Shown here in pieces: positions 50,974 to 58,882 of a stretch of DNA of 64,000 nt. This stretch comes from Citricoccus sp. SGAir0253 (GTDB lineage Bacteria; Actinomycetota; Actinomycetes; Actinomycetales; Micrococcaceae). Made by a program: the position numbers and the translations under genes. The stretch lies in assembly GCF_005877055.1 (NCBI RefSeq), contig NZ_CP039424.1, forward strand, positions 2,976,001 through 3,040,000. Reading direction: 5' to 3'. The number at the start of each line of letters is the position of its first letter. The first letter of the stretch is position 1. Under the pieces are notes generated by a model. That model made no database searches, had not been told where the DNA came from, and saw only the letters and a program-made list of their open reading frames with translations.

Positions 50974-51732
50974 TCAGCCGTCCGCGGCCCAGCCCGCCGC
51001 ACCGAGCACCTGGTCCCGCGCCGTGAGCCCCAGGCCCAGGCGGCGCAGCCCGGCCCACGCGGTGACCTGGTTGGCCGTGAGCACCGGCTTGCCCAGCTCC
51101 GCCTCGAGCGGGGCGATGATGTCGAAGGTCGGCAGGTTGGTGCACGAGACGAACACCGCCTCGGCCTCCGGGCGGTCCGCCTCGCGCACGAGCCCGGCGG
51201 TCACGCGGTACGGCACGTGCCAGATCAGGTGGTCGAGGCCGAGGCCGGCGGTGCCCACCACGGAGTGGCCCTCGGCGGCGAGGAAGGCCTCCAGCCGCTC
51301 GGTCAGGCGCGGGACGTAGGGCGTCGCGATCGCCACCCGCGCCAGGCCCAGGGCGTCCAGCGCCTCCAGGAGCGCCTCGGACGTCGTCACGGCCGGGGCG
51401 CCCACCTCCTCCGCGATGGCCGCGGAGATGCGCCGGGCGCCGTCGACCCCGTGGACGAAGCTGCCCGAGGCGCAGGCGAAGACGACGGCCTCCGGCTCCA
51501 CCGCGGCCAGGGACCGGGCCGTGGAGCGGATCTCCGCGTCGTCCCCCAGCGCGCTCGCCATCAACTCGTCCACGACGAGCGGGTGGTACGGGGTCCGTGC
51601 CATGGCCAGGGAGACGCCGGCCGGCATCCAGCGCCACAGTTCGCGGTCCAGCGCCATGTCGTAGGGGTCGACCACCCCGATGACCCGGTCGGGCGCGGGC
51701 CCCTTGGGGATGCGTCCCGTCGTGTCCGGCAT
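50974..51732 (-). CDS. Asp/Glu racemase / maleate isomerase-like protein 2 (EutA-like)
   Basis: A 252-residue member of the maleate isomerase superfamily with both active-site Cys: Cys87 in FACASGSFVHG and Cys197 in VSCTNLPTFD, then PVLTANQVTAW. Maleate isomerase and racemases of this fold use the two Cys as acid/base or nucleophile. It is a diverged paralogue of the gene at 50165, convergent with it. ATG 51732 lies 24 bases downstream of operator 6. In eut-type ectoine clusters the racemase-like EutA occupies a similar position, so a stereochemical inversion of an ectoine-derived intermediate is the leading guess. Confidence 0.8.
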   Translation of the reverse strand: MPDTTGRIPKGPAPDRVIGVVDPYDMALDRELWRWMPAGVSLAMARTPYHPLVVDELMASALGDDAEIRSTARSLAAVEPEAVVFACASGSFVHGVDGARRISAAIAEEVGAPAVTTSEALLEALDALGLARVAIATPYVPRLTERLEAFLAAEGHSVVGTAGLGLDHLIWHVPYRVTAGLVREADRPEAEAVFVSCTNLPTFDIIAPLEAELGKPVLTANQVTAWAGLRRLGLGLTARDQVLGAAGWAADG

Positions 51733-51755
51733 GCCTCATTCTCCCATGGCGTCCG

Positions 51756-51767
51756 ATCGTCGACAAT
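51756..51767. promoter_or_regulatory. GntR-type operator 6 (EutA-like 2)
   Basis: ATCGTCGACAAT, one mismatch from the perfect palindrome at 41607, 24 bases upstream of the EutA-like 2 start. Confidence 0.68.
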
Positions 51768-51824
51768 GCGACGGAGGCCCGCCCCGGAGCCCGGAACGCC
51801 GCACCCCGGAGGCGGACACGCCGA

Positions 51825-51868
51825 GGCCCGGCGCGCCCCGGCCTGGGAGCAGGCGGGCGCGCCGGGCC
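51825..51868 (-). terminator. Hairpin after ectC
   Basis: A 14-bp stem GGCCCGGCGCGCCC with its complement, 16-base loop, 22 bases past the ectC stop. It separates the ectoine synthesis operon from the catabolic block. Confidence 0.65.
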
Positions 51869-51889
51869 GTGGAGGGGCCGGGCCGGTGA

Positions 51890-52342
51890 TCAGCCCATGG
51901 CCGCCATGGCGGAGGTCTCCACGTTGGCCTTGGTCGGCACCTTGCGGTCCGAGCCGTCCTGCAGGACGAGCTCGTAGACGCCGTTCTCGTCGTGGGTCTC
52001 CCGGCCGGTCACGGGCGGGTTGAACACGCAGGCCATGCGCAGCTCGGTGGTGGCGCGCACGGTGTGCTTCTCGTGCCCGTCGAGCAGGTACATGGTGCCG
52101 TCGCGCAGCTCGTGCACCTCGCCGGTCTCCTCGTTGGTGAGGGTGCCCTCGCCCTGGACGCAGTACACGGCCTCGATGTGGTTCGCGTAGTGGAAGGTCG
52201 AGGTGGTGCCGGCGTAGATCACGGTGTCGTGCAGGGAGAAGCCGACGCCCTCCCCGGCGAGCACCATGCGGCGCGAGCGCCAGGTCTCGGACTTGATGTC
52301 GCGCTCGGTCTCGTTCAGGTCGTTCAGGTTGGTCACCAGCAT
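51890..52342 (-). CDS. ectC: L-ectoine synthase EctC
   Basis: A 150-residue cupin enzyme. The catalytic residues known for EctC fall at identical numbers: Glu57 in [12 protein letters not shown], Tyr85 in TMYLLDG and His93 in EKHTVRA. It cyclises N-gamma-acetyl-diaminobutyrate to ectoine with loss of water. ATG 52342 has GAAAGGAGCC upstream. The C-terminus extends about 15 residues past the usual end ([17 protein letters not shown]). Last gene of the ect operon, 53 bases after ectB. No ectD hydroxylase is seen in the window. Confidence 0.95.
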   Translation of the reverse strand: MLVTNLNDLNETERDIKSETWRSRRMVLAGEGVGFSLHDTVIYAGTTSTFHYANHIEAVYCVQGEGTLTNEETGEVHELRDGTMYLLDGHEKHTVRATTELRMACVFNPPVTGRETHDENGVYELVLQDGSDRKVPTKANVETSAMAAMG

Positions 52343-52395
52343 GGGTGGCTCCTTTCGGTCGGTCGAAGCGTGGGTCGGTGGCGCGGGGCGCCTGC

Positions 52396-53694
52396 TCAGG
52401 CGTCCAGCAGCTCGCGGTCGCCGGTGCGGTACTGCACGTCGGCACCGGTCACGGTGGCCACCGCGTCGGCGATCAACCGCAGGCCGCGCTCGAGCTGGTC
52501 CTTCGGGGTGGTGAGCGGCGGCATCACCTTGAGCACCTCGTCGTCCGGACCGGAGGTCTCCACGAGCAGGCCGTGGGCGAAGGCCTCGCGGGCCACCTTG
52601 CCGGCCACCTCGACGTCCTCGAAGCGGATGCCGGCCAGCAGGCCGCGGCCGCGGACCGAGGCGCCCTCCACGGACGCGGCGATCTGCTCCAGGCCCGAGT
52701 GCACGGTGGCGATGGCCTCGGCGAGGGTGCCGCGCTCGAAGGAGTCGTCGGCCCAGAACTCGCGCAGCGCGGTGGTGGCGGCCACGAACGCGGGGTTGTT
52801 GCCGCGGAAGGTGCCGTTGTGCTCGCCCGGGGCCCACTGGTCCAGGTCGCCGCGGAACAGGGTCAGGGCCATCGGCAGGCCGTAGCCGGAGATGGACTTG
52901 GACAGGCACACGATGTCCGGGGTGAAGCCGGCCTCCTCGAAGCTGAAGAAGGTGCCGGTGCGGCCGCAGCCGGCCTGCACGTCGTCCACGATCAGCAGGA
53001 TCTCGTGCTTGCGGCACAGCTCGGACAGCCCGCGCAGCCACTCGGCGCGGGCCGCGCGCAGCCCGCCCTCGCCCTGGACGGTCTCGACGATCACCGCGGC
53101 CGGCTTGTCCACGCCGGAGCCGGAGTCCTCGAGCACTCGCTCGAGCCACAGGAAGTCGGCGGTCTCGCCGTCGAAGTAGTCGTCGTAGGGGATCTTGGAG
53201 CTGTTGGTCAGCGGGATCCCGGCGCCCTTGCGCTTCATGGAGTTGCCGGTCACGGACAGCGAGCCCAGGGTCATGCCGTGGAACGCGTTGGTGAAGGACA
53301 GGATGTGCTGGCGGCCGGTGACCTTGCGGGCCAGCTTCAGGGCCGCCTCCACGGTGTTGGTGCCCGTCGGACCGGGGAACATCACCTTGTAGTCCAGCCC
53401 GCGCGGGTCGAGGATCAGCTCCTTGAAGGTCTCGAGGAACTCGCGCTTGGCCGGGGTCATCATGTCCAGGGAGTGCACGGGGGCGCCGCTGGTGAGGTAC
53501 TCGACCACGGCGGCCTGCATCTTCGGGTGGTTGTGCCCGTAGTTCAGGGCGCCGGCCCCGGCGAAGAAGTCCAGGTACTCGGTGCCGTCCTCGGCGGTCT
53601 GGGTGGACCCGGAGGCGTGGCTGAACACGGCGGGCCAGCTGCGGCTGTAGCTGCGGACCTCGGACTCGGTGGTGGTGAAGATGTCGTTCGTCAT
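52396..53694 (-). CDS. ectB: Diaminobutyrate-2-oxoglutarate transaminase EctB (internal start of the ectA-ectB frame)
   Basis: A 432-residue class III transaminase if begun at its own ATG 53694, which has GAAAGGGA seven bases upstream. PLP Lys266 is in [31 protein letters not shown] (106-123) and [15 protein letters not shown] (236-250) are typical EctB. It makes 2,4-diaminobutyrate from aspartate semialdehyde. The frame is open upstream through ectA without a stop, so the protein may also be made as the C-terminal part of a fusion. The good SD and normal EctB start sequence (MTNDIF) argue that separate EctB is made at least in part. Confidence 0.85.
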   Translation of the reverse strand: MTNDIFTTTESEVRSYSRSWPAVFSHASGSTQTAEDGTEYLDFFAGAGALNYGHNHPKMQAAVVEYLTSGAPVHSLDMMTPAKREFLETFKELILDPRGLDYKVMFPGPTGTNTVEAALKLARKVTGRQHILSFTNAFHGMTLGSLSVTGNSMKRKGAGIPLTNSSKIPYDDYFDGETADFLWLERVLEDSGSGVDKPAAVIVETVQGEGGLRAARAEWLRGLSELCRKHEILLIVDDVQAGCGRTGTFFSFEEAGFTPDIVCLSKSISGYGLPMALTLFRGDLDQWAPGEHNGTFRGNNPAFVAATTALREFWADDSFERGTLAEAIATVHSGLEQIAASVEGASVRGRGLLAGIRFEDVEVAGKVAREAFAHGLLVETSGPDDEVLKVMPPLTTPKDQLERGLRLIADAVATVTGADVQYRTGDRELLDA

Positions 53695-54294
53695 GGTGCG
53701 TCCCTTTCGTCGGGGGAGGGAATGGCCTGTGGTGGGCGACGCGGCGGTCGGCTCAAGGACGTCGCCCCGGTCCCGGACCGCGACCGGCCGCGTGGGGGCG
53801 ATCCGGTGCAGGAACTCGGTGTCGTGGCCGTCCGGGTACATCCGCTCGGTGAACAGCGGCGTGACCTCGTGGCCGGCGCCGTGCCGGCGGGCGAGGCCCG
53901 TGAACAGCGCGATGGAGGCCTCGTTGTCCGCGGTGATGGTGGTCTCCACGGCCTCGGCGGAGGTGCGGGAGACCAGCTCCTCCAGCATGCGCGAGGCCAG
54001 CCCGTGGCCCCGGGCGGCCTCGGCCACCGCCACCTGCCACACCATCAGCGTGCCCGGCGCGTCGGGGCGCAGGTACCCGGTCACGAAGCCCACCGGCGCG
54101 CCGTCGAGCTCGGCGATCACGGAGGTGTCCGCGAAGTCGCGGCACCACAGCAGGTAGGCGTACGAGGTGTTGACGTCCAGGGTCCGCGAGTCCCTGGCCA
54201 TCTGCCAGAGGGCGGCCCCGTCGGCGGGCCGGGGGCGCCGCAACGTGGGGGTGGTCGGTCGGGTGGTCAGTGGTGTGTCTGCATCAGCTGCCAT
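52396..54294 (-). CDS. ectA: In-frame EctA-EctB fusion (diaminobutyrate acetyltransferase plus transaminase)
   Basis: From ATG 54294 the frame runs 632 codons to the ectB stop. Residues 1-168 are EctA, a GNAT acetyltransferase ([57 protein letters not shown]) that acetylates diaminobutyrate. Residues about 169-200 are a linker with lower third-position GC (CTT, ACA, CAT, CGA) that looks like former intergenic DNA; residue 201 is the usual EctB Met. I checked every codon from 53695 to about 53790 and found no stop, so ectA has no terminator of its own. Real fusion, readthrough, or a sequencing indel in the linker are the options. Confidence 0.75.
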   Translation of the reverse strand: MAADADTPLTTRPTTPTLRRPRPADGAALWQMARDSRTLDVNTSYAYLLWCRDFADTSVIAELDGAPVGFVTGYLRPDAPGTLMVWQVAVAEAARGHGLASRMLEELVSRTSAEAVETTITADNEASIALFTGLARRHGAGHEVTPLFTERMYPDGHDTEFLHRIAPTRPVAVRDRGDVLEPTAASPTTGHSLPRRKGRTMTNDIFTTTESEVRSYSRSWPAVFSHASGSTQTAEDGTEYLDFFAGAGALNYGHNHPKMQAAVVEYLTSGAPVHSLDMMTPAKREFLETFKELILDPRGLDYKVMFPGPTGTNTVEAALKLARKVTGRQHILSFTNAFHGMTLGSLSVTGNSMKRKGAGIPLTNSSKIPYDDYFDGETADFLWLERVLEDSGSGVDKPAAVIVETVQGEGGLRAARAEWLRGLSELCRKHEILLIVDDVQAGCGRTGTFFSFEEAGFTPDIVCLSKSISGYGLPMALTLFRGDLDQWAPGEHNGTFRGNNPAFVAATTALREFWADDSFERGTLAEAIATVHSGLEQIAASVEGASVRGRGLLAGIRFEDVEVAGKVAREAFAHGLLVETSGPDDEVLKVMPPLTTPKDQLERGLRLIADAVATVTGADVQYRTGDRELLDA

Positions 54295-54595
54295 CCATTC
54301 CAACCTAACGAGATCGATCTCGATCTCAACTCGGGAAGGGCCGGATTCCGGGGTTTCCGGCCCCTCGGCACCCCTCCCGTGGCGGGGTGCGGACCCCCTT
54401 GGATCCCTTGCGCCATGAGGTTGCGCGGGCAAATACGACGTACACGGAAGGACTGCTGGGCATCGTTATCATTCCGTTATATTCACCCCCCGGCCGGCGG
54501 GCCGGGAGGACCTCCCCGGGGCCGTCGCCCGCGTGCCGGGCGTCACCTCCCCCGCTCCCCCGCTCCCCGACGGCGGGCTCCGCTACATTGCTGGA
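54295..54595. promoter_or_regulatory. ectA / thioesterase divergent intergenic region
   Basis: 301 bases without a gene. CGAGATCGATCTCG at 54309-54322 is a perfect 14-base palindrome 15 bases before ectA, overlapping a second GATCTC half, so it is a good operator candidate. An AT-rich island at 54463-54485 (GTTATC and GTTATA) gives minus-strand -10-like GATAAC and TATAAC elements, but no matching -35. The remainder holds the plus-strand thioesterase promoter, which I cannot pinpoint. Confidence 0.5.
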
Positions 54596-55555
54596 ATGAC
54601 CGCTTCCACCCCGGACCGCCAGCCCTCCACCCCGGCCGTGGGGACCGACACCCTCGAGGCCCCCGCCCCGGACCTCGACGCCCCGGGGCGGCAGGGTGGC
54701 CGCCGCGGGCTCGTGCTGGGCCGCACGGAGCAGCTGATGCGCGTGCACCTGCTCCGCGACCCGCAGCACGGTGCGGCGGGCGCGAGGACGGGGACGATGG
54801 GCACCGGGCCGTGGGTCCTCGACCCGGACGGGCGGCCCTTCGGGGCCGCGGCGGCGGTGATCATGGACAACACCCTGGCCACGTCCCTGCACGCGGCGGG
54901 CCCCGAGCTGGACTGGATCGTCACCACGGAGCTGCTGCTCAACGTGCTGCGGCCGCTGCCGGCGGACGGCACCGTGCTCGAGTCCTGGACCCGGGCGCGC
55001 GTGGCCGACGCCACGGGCGGGATGGCCTCCGGCACGCTCGTGGGGCCGGACGGCACGGAGTACCTCCAGGCGACCGGCTGGTTCCAGGGCGTCGAGCGCC
55101 ACGACCCGGCCGCCGTCGAGCACTTCACCGCCATGGCACGCCTGCCGCTGGGCCCGGACACGGAAGTCCCCCTGGACCGGATCCTGGGGGCGAGGCCCAC
55201 GACGCCGGCCCCGCCGGCCGGGCGGCCGGCGGTCACCGAGGCCTTCGGGGCCGGATGGGGCTTCGAGCGCAAGGACGAGCTGCGCAACCCGCACGGGGCC
55301 GTCCACGGCGGGGCCCTGAGCATAATGGCGGCCATGGCCGCCCAGCAGGCCATGCCGGACCACGCCGGGTTCGACCTGCAGTCGCTGCGGGTCATGTTCC
55401 TGCGGCCGGCCGGCGGCGCGATCGCCTCGCGGGTGCGGGTCCGGCATGCGGGCCGCTCGCTGCGCGTGGTGCAGGTGGAACTGGCCGGCGCCGAGCACGG
55501 GCCCGGCGCGAAGCCGTTCGTGCAGGCCGAGGCGGTGTTCCGGCCGGCCCAGTGA
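54596..55555 (+). CDS. PaaI-type hotdog thioesterase family protein
   Basis: 319 residues. The C-terminal part has a hotdog domain with NPHGAVHGGALSIMAAMAAQQA (about 233-254) and LQSLRVMFLRPAGG, as in acyl-CoA thioesterases. The N-terminal part (about 55-180), with PFGAAAAVIMDNTLATSLHAA and TTELLLNVLRPL, looks like a second, diverged hotdog, so the protein is probably a tandem double-hotdog thioesterase. ATG 54596 follows CTGGA; an earlier frame from 54533 lacks an SD. Divergent from ectA and convergent with carD. Substrate unknown. Confidence 0.75.
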   Translation: MTASTPDRQPSTPAVGTDTLEAPAPDLDAPGRQGGRRGLVLGRTEQLMRVHLLRDPQHGAAGARTGTMGTGPWVLDPDGRPFGAAAAVIMDNTLATSLHAAGPELDWIVTTELLLNVLRPLPADGTVLESWTRARVADATGGMASGTLVGPDGTEYLQATGWFQGVERHDPAAVEHFTAMARLPLGPDTEVPLDRILGARPTTPAPPAGRPAVTEAFGAGWGFERKDELRNPHGAVHGGALSIMAAMAAQQAMPDHAGFDLQSLRVMFLRPAGGAIASRVRVRHAGRSLRVVQVELAGAEHGPGAKPFVQAEAVFRPAQ

Positions 55556-55586
55556 GGGCGGGCCGGAGCGCCCCGACCCGGACGGG

Positions 55587-56144
55587 TCAGGCGGCCTGCC
55601 GGGCGTCCTCGCGCTGGGCCTTCGCCGCCTTGCCGCGGTCCAGGCCGAGGTCCTTGAGCGGGACCCCGTCGATCGCCTGGGCCATGACGTCCTCGGCCTC
55701 GGCGGCGGAGATGTCGAGGACGATGGCCACCTCGGCGGCGAGCACGTCCACGGCCTCGCGGTGCAGCATGCGCTCGGCCATGGAGAGCTCCTTGACCTCG
55801 TGGCGGCGGTGCAGGTCACGGACCACCTCGGCCACGCGCGGCAGGTCACCGGTGGCCAGCTTCTCCTGGAACGCCTTCAGGCGGCGGGACCACTGCTCCT
55901 CGACGTGCTCGCTGGGCTTCGCCAGCAGGGACATCAGCTTGCGCACGGTGGTGTGGCTGCTGACGTCCCGGACGCCGATGGTCTTCACCATGGACTCGGG
56001 CACGGAGATGCGCAGCCCCTTGTCCTGGATCTCCAGCTCCACGTAGGCGACGTCCTTGCCCTTCAACTGGCGCACCTTGCGGTCCAGGACGACCGCGGGA
56101 CCGTGGTGGGGGTGGACGACGAACTGACCGGGAACCAGACGCAT
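55587..56144 (-). CDS. carD: CarD-family RNA polymerase-binding regulator
   Basis: A 185-residue protein. The N-terminal RNA-polymerase-interacting domain (about 1-65: RLVPGQFVVHPHHGPAVVL, YVELEIQDKGLRISVPES) is followed by a helical DNA-binding domain with VRKLMSLLAKPSEHVEEQWSRR and the AERMLHREAVDVLAAEVAI helix. CarD stabilises open complexes at rRNA and housekeeping promoters in actinobacteria. ATG 56144 (MRLVPGQ) is the family start; the frame extends to 56201 without an SD. The C-terminal tail is longer and more charged than in mycobacterial CarD. Confidence 0.88.
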   Translation of the reverse strand: MRLVPGQFVVHPHHGPAVVLDRKVRQLKGKDVAYVELEIQDKGLRISVPESMVKTIGVRDVSSHTTVRKLMSLLAKPSEHVEEQWSRRLKAFQEKLATGDLPRVAEVVRDLHRRHEVKELSMAERMLHREAVDVLAAEVAIVLDISAAEAEDVMAQAIDGVPLKDLGLDRGKAAKAQREDARQAA

Positions 56145-56217
56145 GGGTGGGGTGCACCTTCCTGTTGACGGAGCCGAGCGACCTCCGGGCGGCAGCGGCA
56201 CGCCGCCGGGAATTCGG

Positions 56218-56257
56218 CCAATAAATCATCTCATAAATAGCCGGAAAAAACAATTCG
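56218..56257 (-). promoter_or_regulatory. AT-rich region upstream of carD, likely promoter
   Basis: A 40-base AT-rich island in a GC-rich genome, containing minus-strand TTGTTT (near 56247-56252) and TATTTAT/GATTTATT elements. It lies about 75-110 bases upstream of carD. Spacing does not fit a consensus promoter exactly. It could also hold the end of the MarR-gene transcript. Confidence 0.4.
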
Positions 56258-56290
56258 CCGGAGGGAATCTGGCGTTCCCCGAGGGCGGAA

Positions 56291-56824
56291 TCAGTTCTTG
56301 ACGGGGAGGATCGGGGTGTCCCCCGCGAAGTCGCCGGCATCGGCGCGGAACCGCGCGAGGATGCCGTTGAGGGTGGAGACGTCCCCTGCGGGGATGCCGA
56401 GGTCGCCGAAGACGCGCTCGTTCAGGGCCCGGCCGGCGCGGTCGGCCAGGTCGCGGCCCGCCGCGGTGATCTCGATGAGCGTGGCCCGCCGATCGGTGGG
56501 GTGGGCCCGGCGGGCCACGAGGCCGGCCTGCTCCAGCCGGTCCACGGTGTTCGTCACGGAGGTGGGGTGCACCTGCAGCCGCACGGAGGCCTTGGCCATC
56601 GGCAGGGCCCCCGAGCGCGTGAAGGACAGCAGGGTGAGCAGCTCGAAGCGCGCGAAGCTCAGGTCCAGCGGCCGCAGCACGGCGTCGATGCGGGCCATGA
56701 TGATCTGCTGCGCGCGGACGAGCGAGGTCACCAGGGCCATGCCGTCGGCGGCCCCGCTCCAGCCGCGGTCCACCCAGTGGCGGTAGGCCTCCGCCACCGG
56801 GTCCGTCCCGAGGGGTTCACGCAT
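56291..56824 (-). CDS. MarR-family transcriptional regulator
   Basis: A 177-residue winged-helix protein: RPLDLSFARFELLTLLSF, AKASVRLQVHPTSVTNTVDRLEQAGLVARRAHPTDRRA (recognition helix and wing). MarR proteins often respond to aromatic acids or acyl-CoAs. It is the last gene of the acyl-CoA operon; its start overlaps the stop of the preceding enoyl-CoA hydratase by eight bases, so it is co-translated and probably autoregulates the operon. Its operator would lie upstream of the operon, outside the window. Confidence 0.87.
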   Translation of the reverse strand: MREPLGTDPVAEAYRHWVDRGWSGAADGMALVTSLVRAQQIIMARIDAVLRPLDLSFARFELLTLLSFTRSGALPMAKASVRLQVHPTSVTNTVDRLEQAGLVARRAHPTDRRATLIEITAAGRDLADRAGRALNERVFGDLGIPAGDVSTLNGILARFRADAGDFAGDTPILPVKN

Positions 56825-57644
56825 GCGAGGCCCCCGGTCCGCCGTTCCAGGTGAACTCGGGCTCGCGGTGCGCCAGGAAGGCGGCGACCCCGGTCCGTGC
56901 GTCCCCGGCGGCGAGCATCTGCCGCTGCCAGCGCGCGCTCGCCTCCTCCAGCCCCGCCCCGCCGGCGGACGCCCGGTCGACGATCTCCTTCATCGCCTGG
57001 ACGGACAGCTGGGACCGGGAGGCCACGCGCCGGGCCAGGGCGTCCGCGCGGTCCCAGAAGTCCTCCGTGGGGTGCACGGCGTGCACCAGGCCCATCGCCC
57101 GGGCCTGCTCGGCGTCCACGAAGTCCCCGGTGAACAGCAGGTACTTGGCGACGGCCGGGCCGGCCAGGCGCACCAGCCGCTCGATGCCCGCGACCGGGTA
57201 GACGATCCCGATCTTGGCCGGCGTGATGCCGAAGGTGGACCGGGCGGAGGCGATCCGCAGGTCGCAGGCCGCGGCGATCTGCCAGGCCCCGCCGAGGCAG
57301 TAGCCGTCGACGGCGGCGATGGTCGGCTTGTGCAGCCCGGCCAGGGCGGCCTCGCCCTTCGCGAGCGCCCCGCCGTCGTGCCGGCCGGTGTCCTCGTCCC
57401 GCAGGATGTTCTCCAGGTCGGTCAGGTCCGCCCCGGCGGAGAAGTCCTCCCCCGCACCGCGGACCACCACGACCCGCACCGCGGGGTCCTCGGCGAGCGC
57501 GGCGGTGACCGGGACGAGGGACAGCCACATCTGCTCGGTCATCGCGTTGCGGCGGCGCGGGTGGGACAGCGTGATCGTGGCCACCGCCCCCTCGGTCGCC
57601 ACCGTCACGCGTCCGCCGGGCCCGGCCGCCGTCGGGCCGGTCAT
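56817..57644 (-). CDS. Enoyl-CoA hydratase/isomerase family protein
   Basis: A 275-residue crotonase with FSAGADLTDLEN (oxyanion hole, near 68), GYCLGGAWQIAAACDLRI (about 112-129) and FGITPAKIGIVYPVAGIERL (about 137-156). The position of the first catalytic Glu is Gln in GGAWQIA, so it may not be a plain hydratase; isomerase, dehalogenase or lyase activity is possible. Starts ATGA-overlapping the CoA-transferase stop. Grouping with a CaiB transferase, an aldehyde dehydrogenase and MarR recalls aromatic side-chain shortening (ferulate-type) as an alternative to valine catabolism. Confidence 0.82.
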   Translation of the reverse strand: MTGPTAAGPGGRVTVATEGAVATITLSHPRRRNAMTEQMWLSLVPVTAALAEDPAVRVVVVRGAGEDFSAGADLTDLENILRDEDTGRHDGGALAKGEAALAGLHKPTIAAVDGYCLGGAWQIAAACDLRIASARSTFGITPAKIGIVYPVAGIERLVRLAGPAVAKYLLFTGDFVDAEQARAMGLVHAVHPTEDFWDRADALARRVASRSQLSVQAMKEIVDRASAGGAGLEEASARWQRQMLAAGDARTGVAAFLAHREPEFTWNGGPGASHA

Positions 57645-58882
57645 GGCCGTCCCGCCTCGGTGACGATGCCGGCCTCCACGAGCCCGGCGATCTGCGCCTC
57701 GTCCAGCCCGAGGCCCTTGAGCACGGCGCGGGTGTCCTGCCCCAGCGCCGGCGGGGCGCGGTGCACGGGCGTGGCCTCGCCGTCGATGCTCAGCGGACCG
57801 CGCACGAGCGGCAGCTCCGAGCCGTCCGCGCGCCGCACCCGCCGCACGACGTCCAGGGCCTGCACCTGTGGGTCGGCGAACGCCTGCGGGTAGGTGTAGA
57901 TCGGTCCCGTGGGGATGCCCGCGGCGCGGAACCGCTCGATCCACTCCAGCCCGGGGCGCGTGGCCAGCCGCTGCTCGATGAGCTCCGCGAGGTCCCGGCG
58001 GTGCCCGGAGCGGTCCCGCCCCGTGGCGAACCGCGGGTCCTCCTCCAGCTCGGGCGCGCCGAGGATTCCGCAGAAGGTCCGCCAGTGGGCCTGGTTCCCG
58101 ACGGCGATGATGACCGGCAGGTCCGCGGTGCGGAACACGCCGTAGGGGGCGAGCACGGGGTGGTCGTTGCCGCGCGGGACGGGCACGGCGCCGGTGGACA
58201 GGTGGTCCTGGCCCTGGAACGCGGACAGGGCGAGCCCGGCCTCCAGCAGCGAGGTGGCCACGTGCCGGCCCCGCCCGCCCTGGCGCTCGCGCCCGGCCAG
58301 CGCCGCGCAGATCCCCACGGCGGTGAACATCCCGGCGGACAGGTCCATGACCGGGACGCCCACGCGGGTGGGGTGCTCGGCGTCCGGGCCGGTGACGGAC
58401 ATCAGCCCGGACATGCCCTGCGCCACCTGGTCCAGCCCCGCGGCCTGCGCGAGCGGACCGGTGCTGCCGAAGCCGGAGACCGAGGCGATCACCAGGCTCG
58501 GGTTCTCCCGGCGCAGCTCCTCCGGGTCCAGGCCCATGGTGGCCAGCACGCCGGGGCGGAAGTTCTCCACCAGCACGTCGGCGGACACCGCGAGGTCCCA
58601 CAGCAGCGTCCGGCCCCGGTCGGAGTAGAAGTCGATGGCGATCGACTCCTTGTTGCGGTTGGTGCAGTCGAAATAGAGCGAGTGCTCGCCCTCGAACGGC
58701 GGCCAGGCGCGGGAGGAGTCCCCGCCCGTGACGGACTCGACCTTGACCACGGTGGCACCGAGGTCCCCCAGCAGGGCGGTCGCGTACGGGCCCGCCAGCG
58801 CGCGGGACAGGTCCACGACCCGGACGCCGTCGAGCGGCAGGGGCGCCGGGGCACCGGCGGCCGGGATCGCGTCCGGCGTCAT
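57641..58882 (-). CDS. CaiB/BaiF family (class III) CoA transferase
   Basis: A 413-residue family III CoA transferase: LDGVRVVDLSRALAGPYATALLGDLGATVVKVES (16-49), FDCTNRNKESIAID, VLVENFRPGV and the catalytic Asp in GVPVMDLSAGMFTA (near 170). It moves CoA between carboxylic acids. Overlaps by ATGA with both the aldehyde dehydrogenase upstream and the crotonase downstream, so it is tightly coupled. Substrates are not predictable from sequence. Confidence 0.88.
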   Translation of the reverse strand: MTPDAIPAAGAPAPLPLDGVRVVDLSRALAGPYATALLGDLGATVVKVESVTGGDSSRAWPPFEGEHSLYFDCTNRNKESIAIDFYSDRGRTLLWDLAVSADVLVENFRPGVLATMGLDPEELRRENPSLVIASVSGFGSTGPLAQAAGLDQVAQGMSGLMSVTGPDAEHPTRVGVPVMDLSAGMFTAVGICAALAGRERQGGRGRHVATSLLEAGLALSAFQGQDHLSTGAVPVPRGNDHPVLAPYGVFRTADLPVIIAVGNQAHWRTFCGILGAPELEEDPRFATGRDRSGHRRDLAELIEQRLATRPGLEWIERFRAAGIPTGPIYTYPQAFADPQVQALDVVRRVRRADGSELPLVRGPLSIDGEATPVHRAPPALGQDTRAVLKGLGLDEAQIAGLVEAGIVTEAGRP

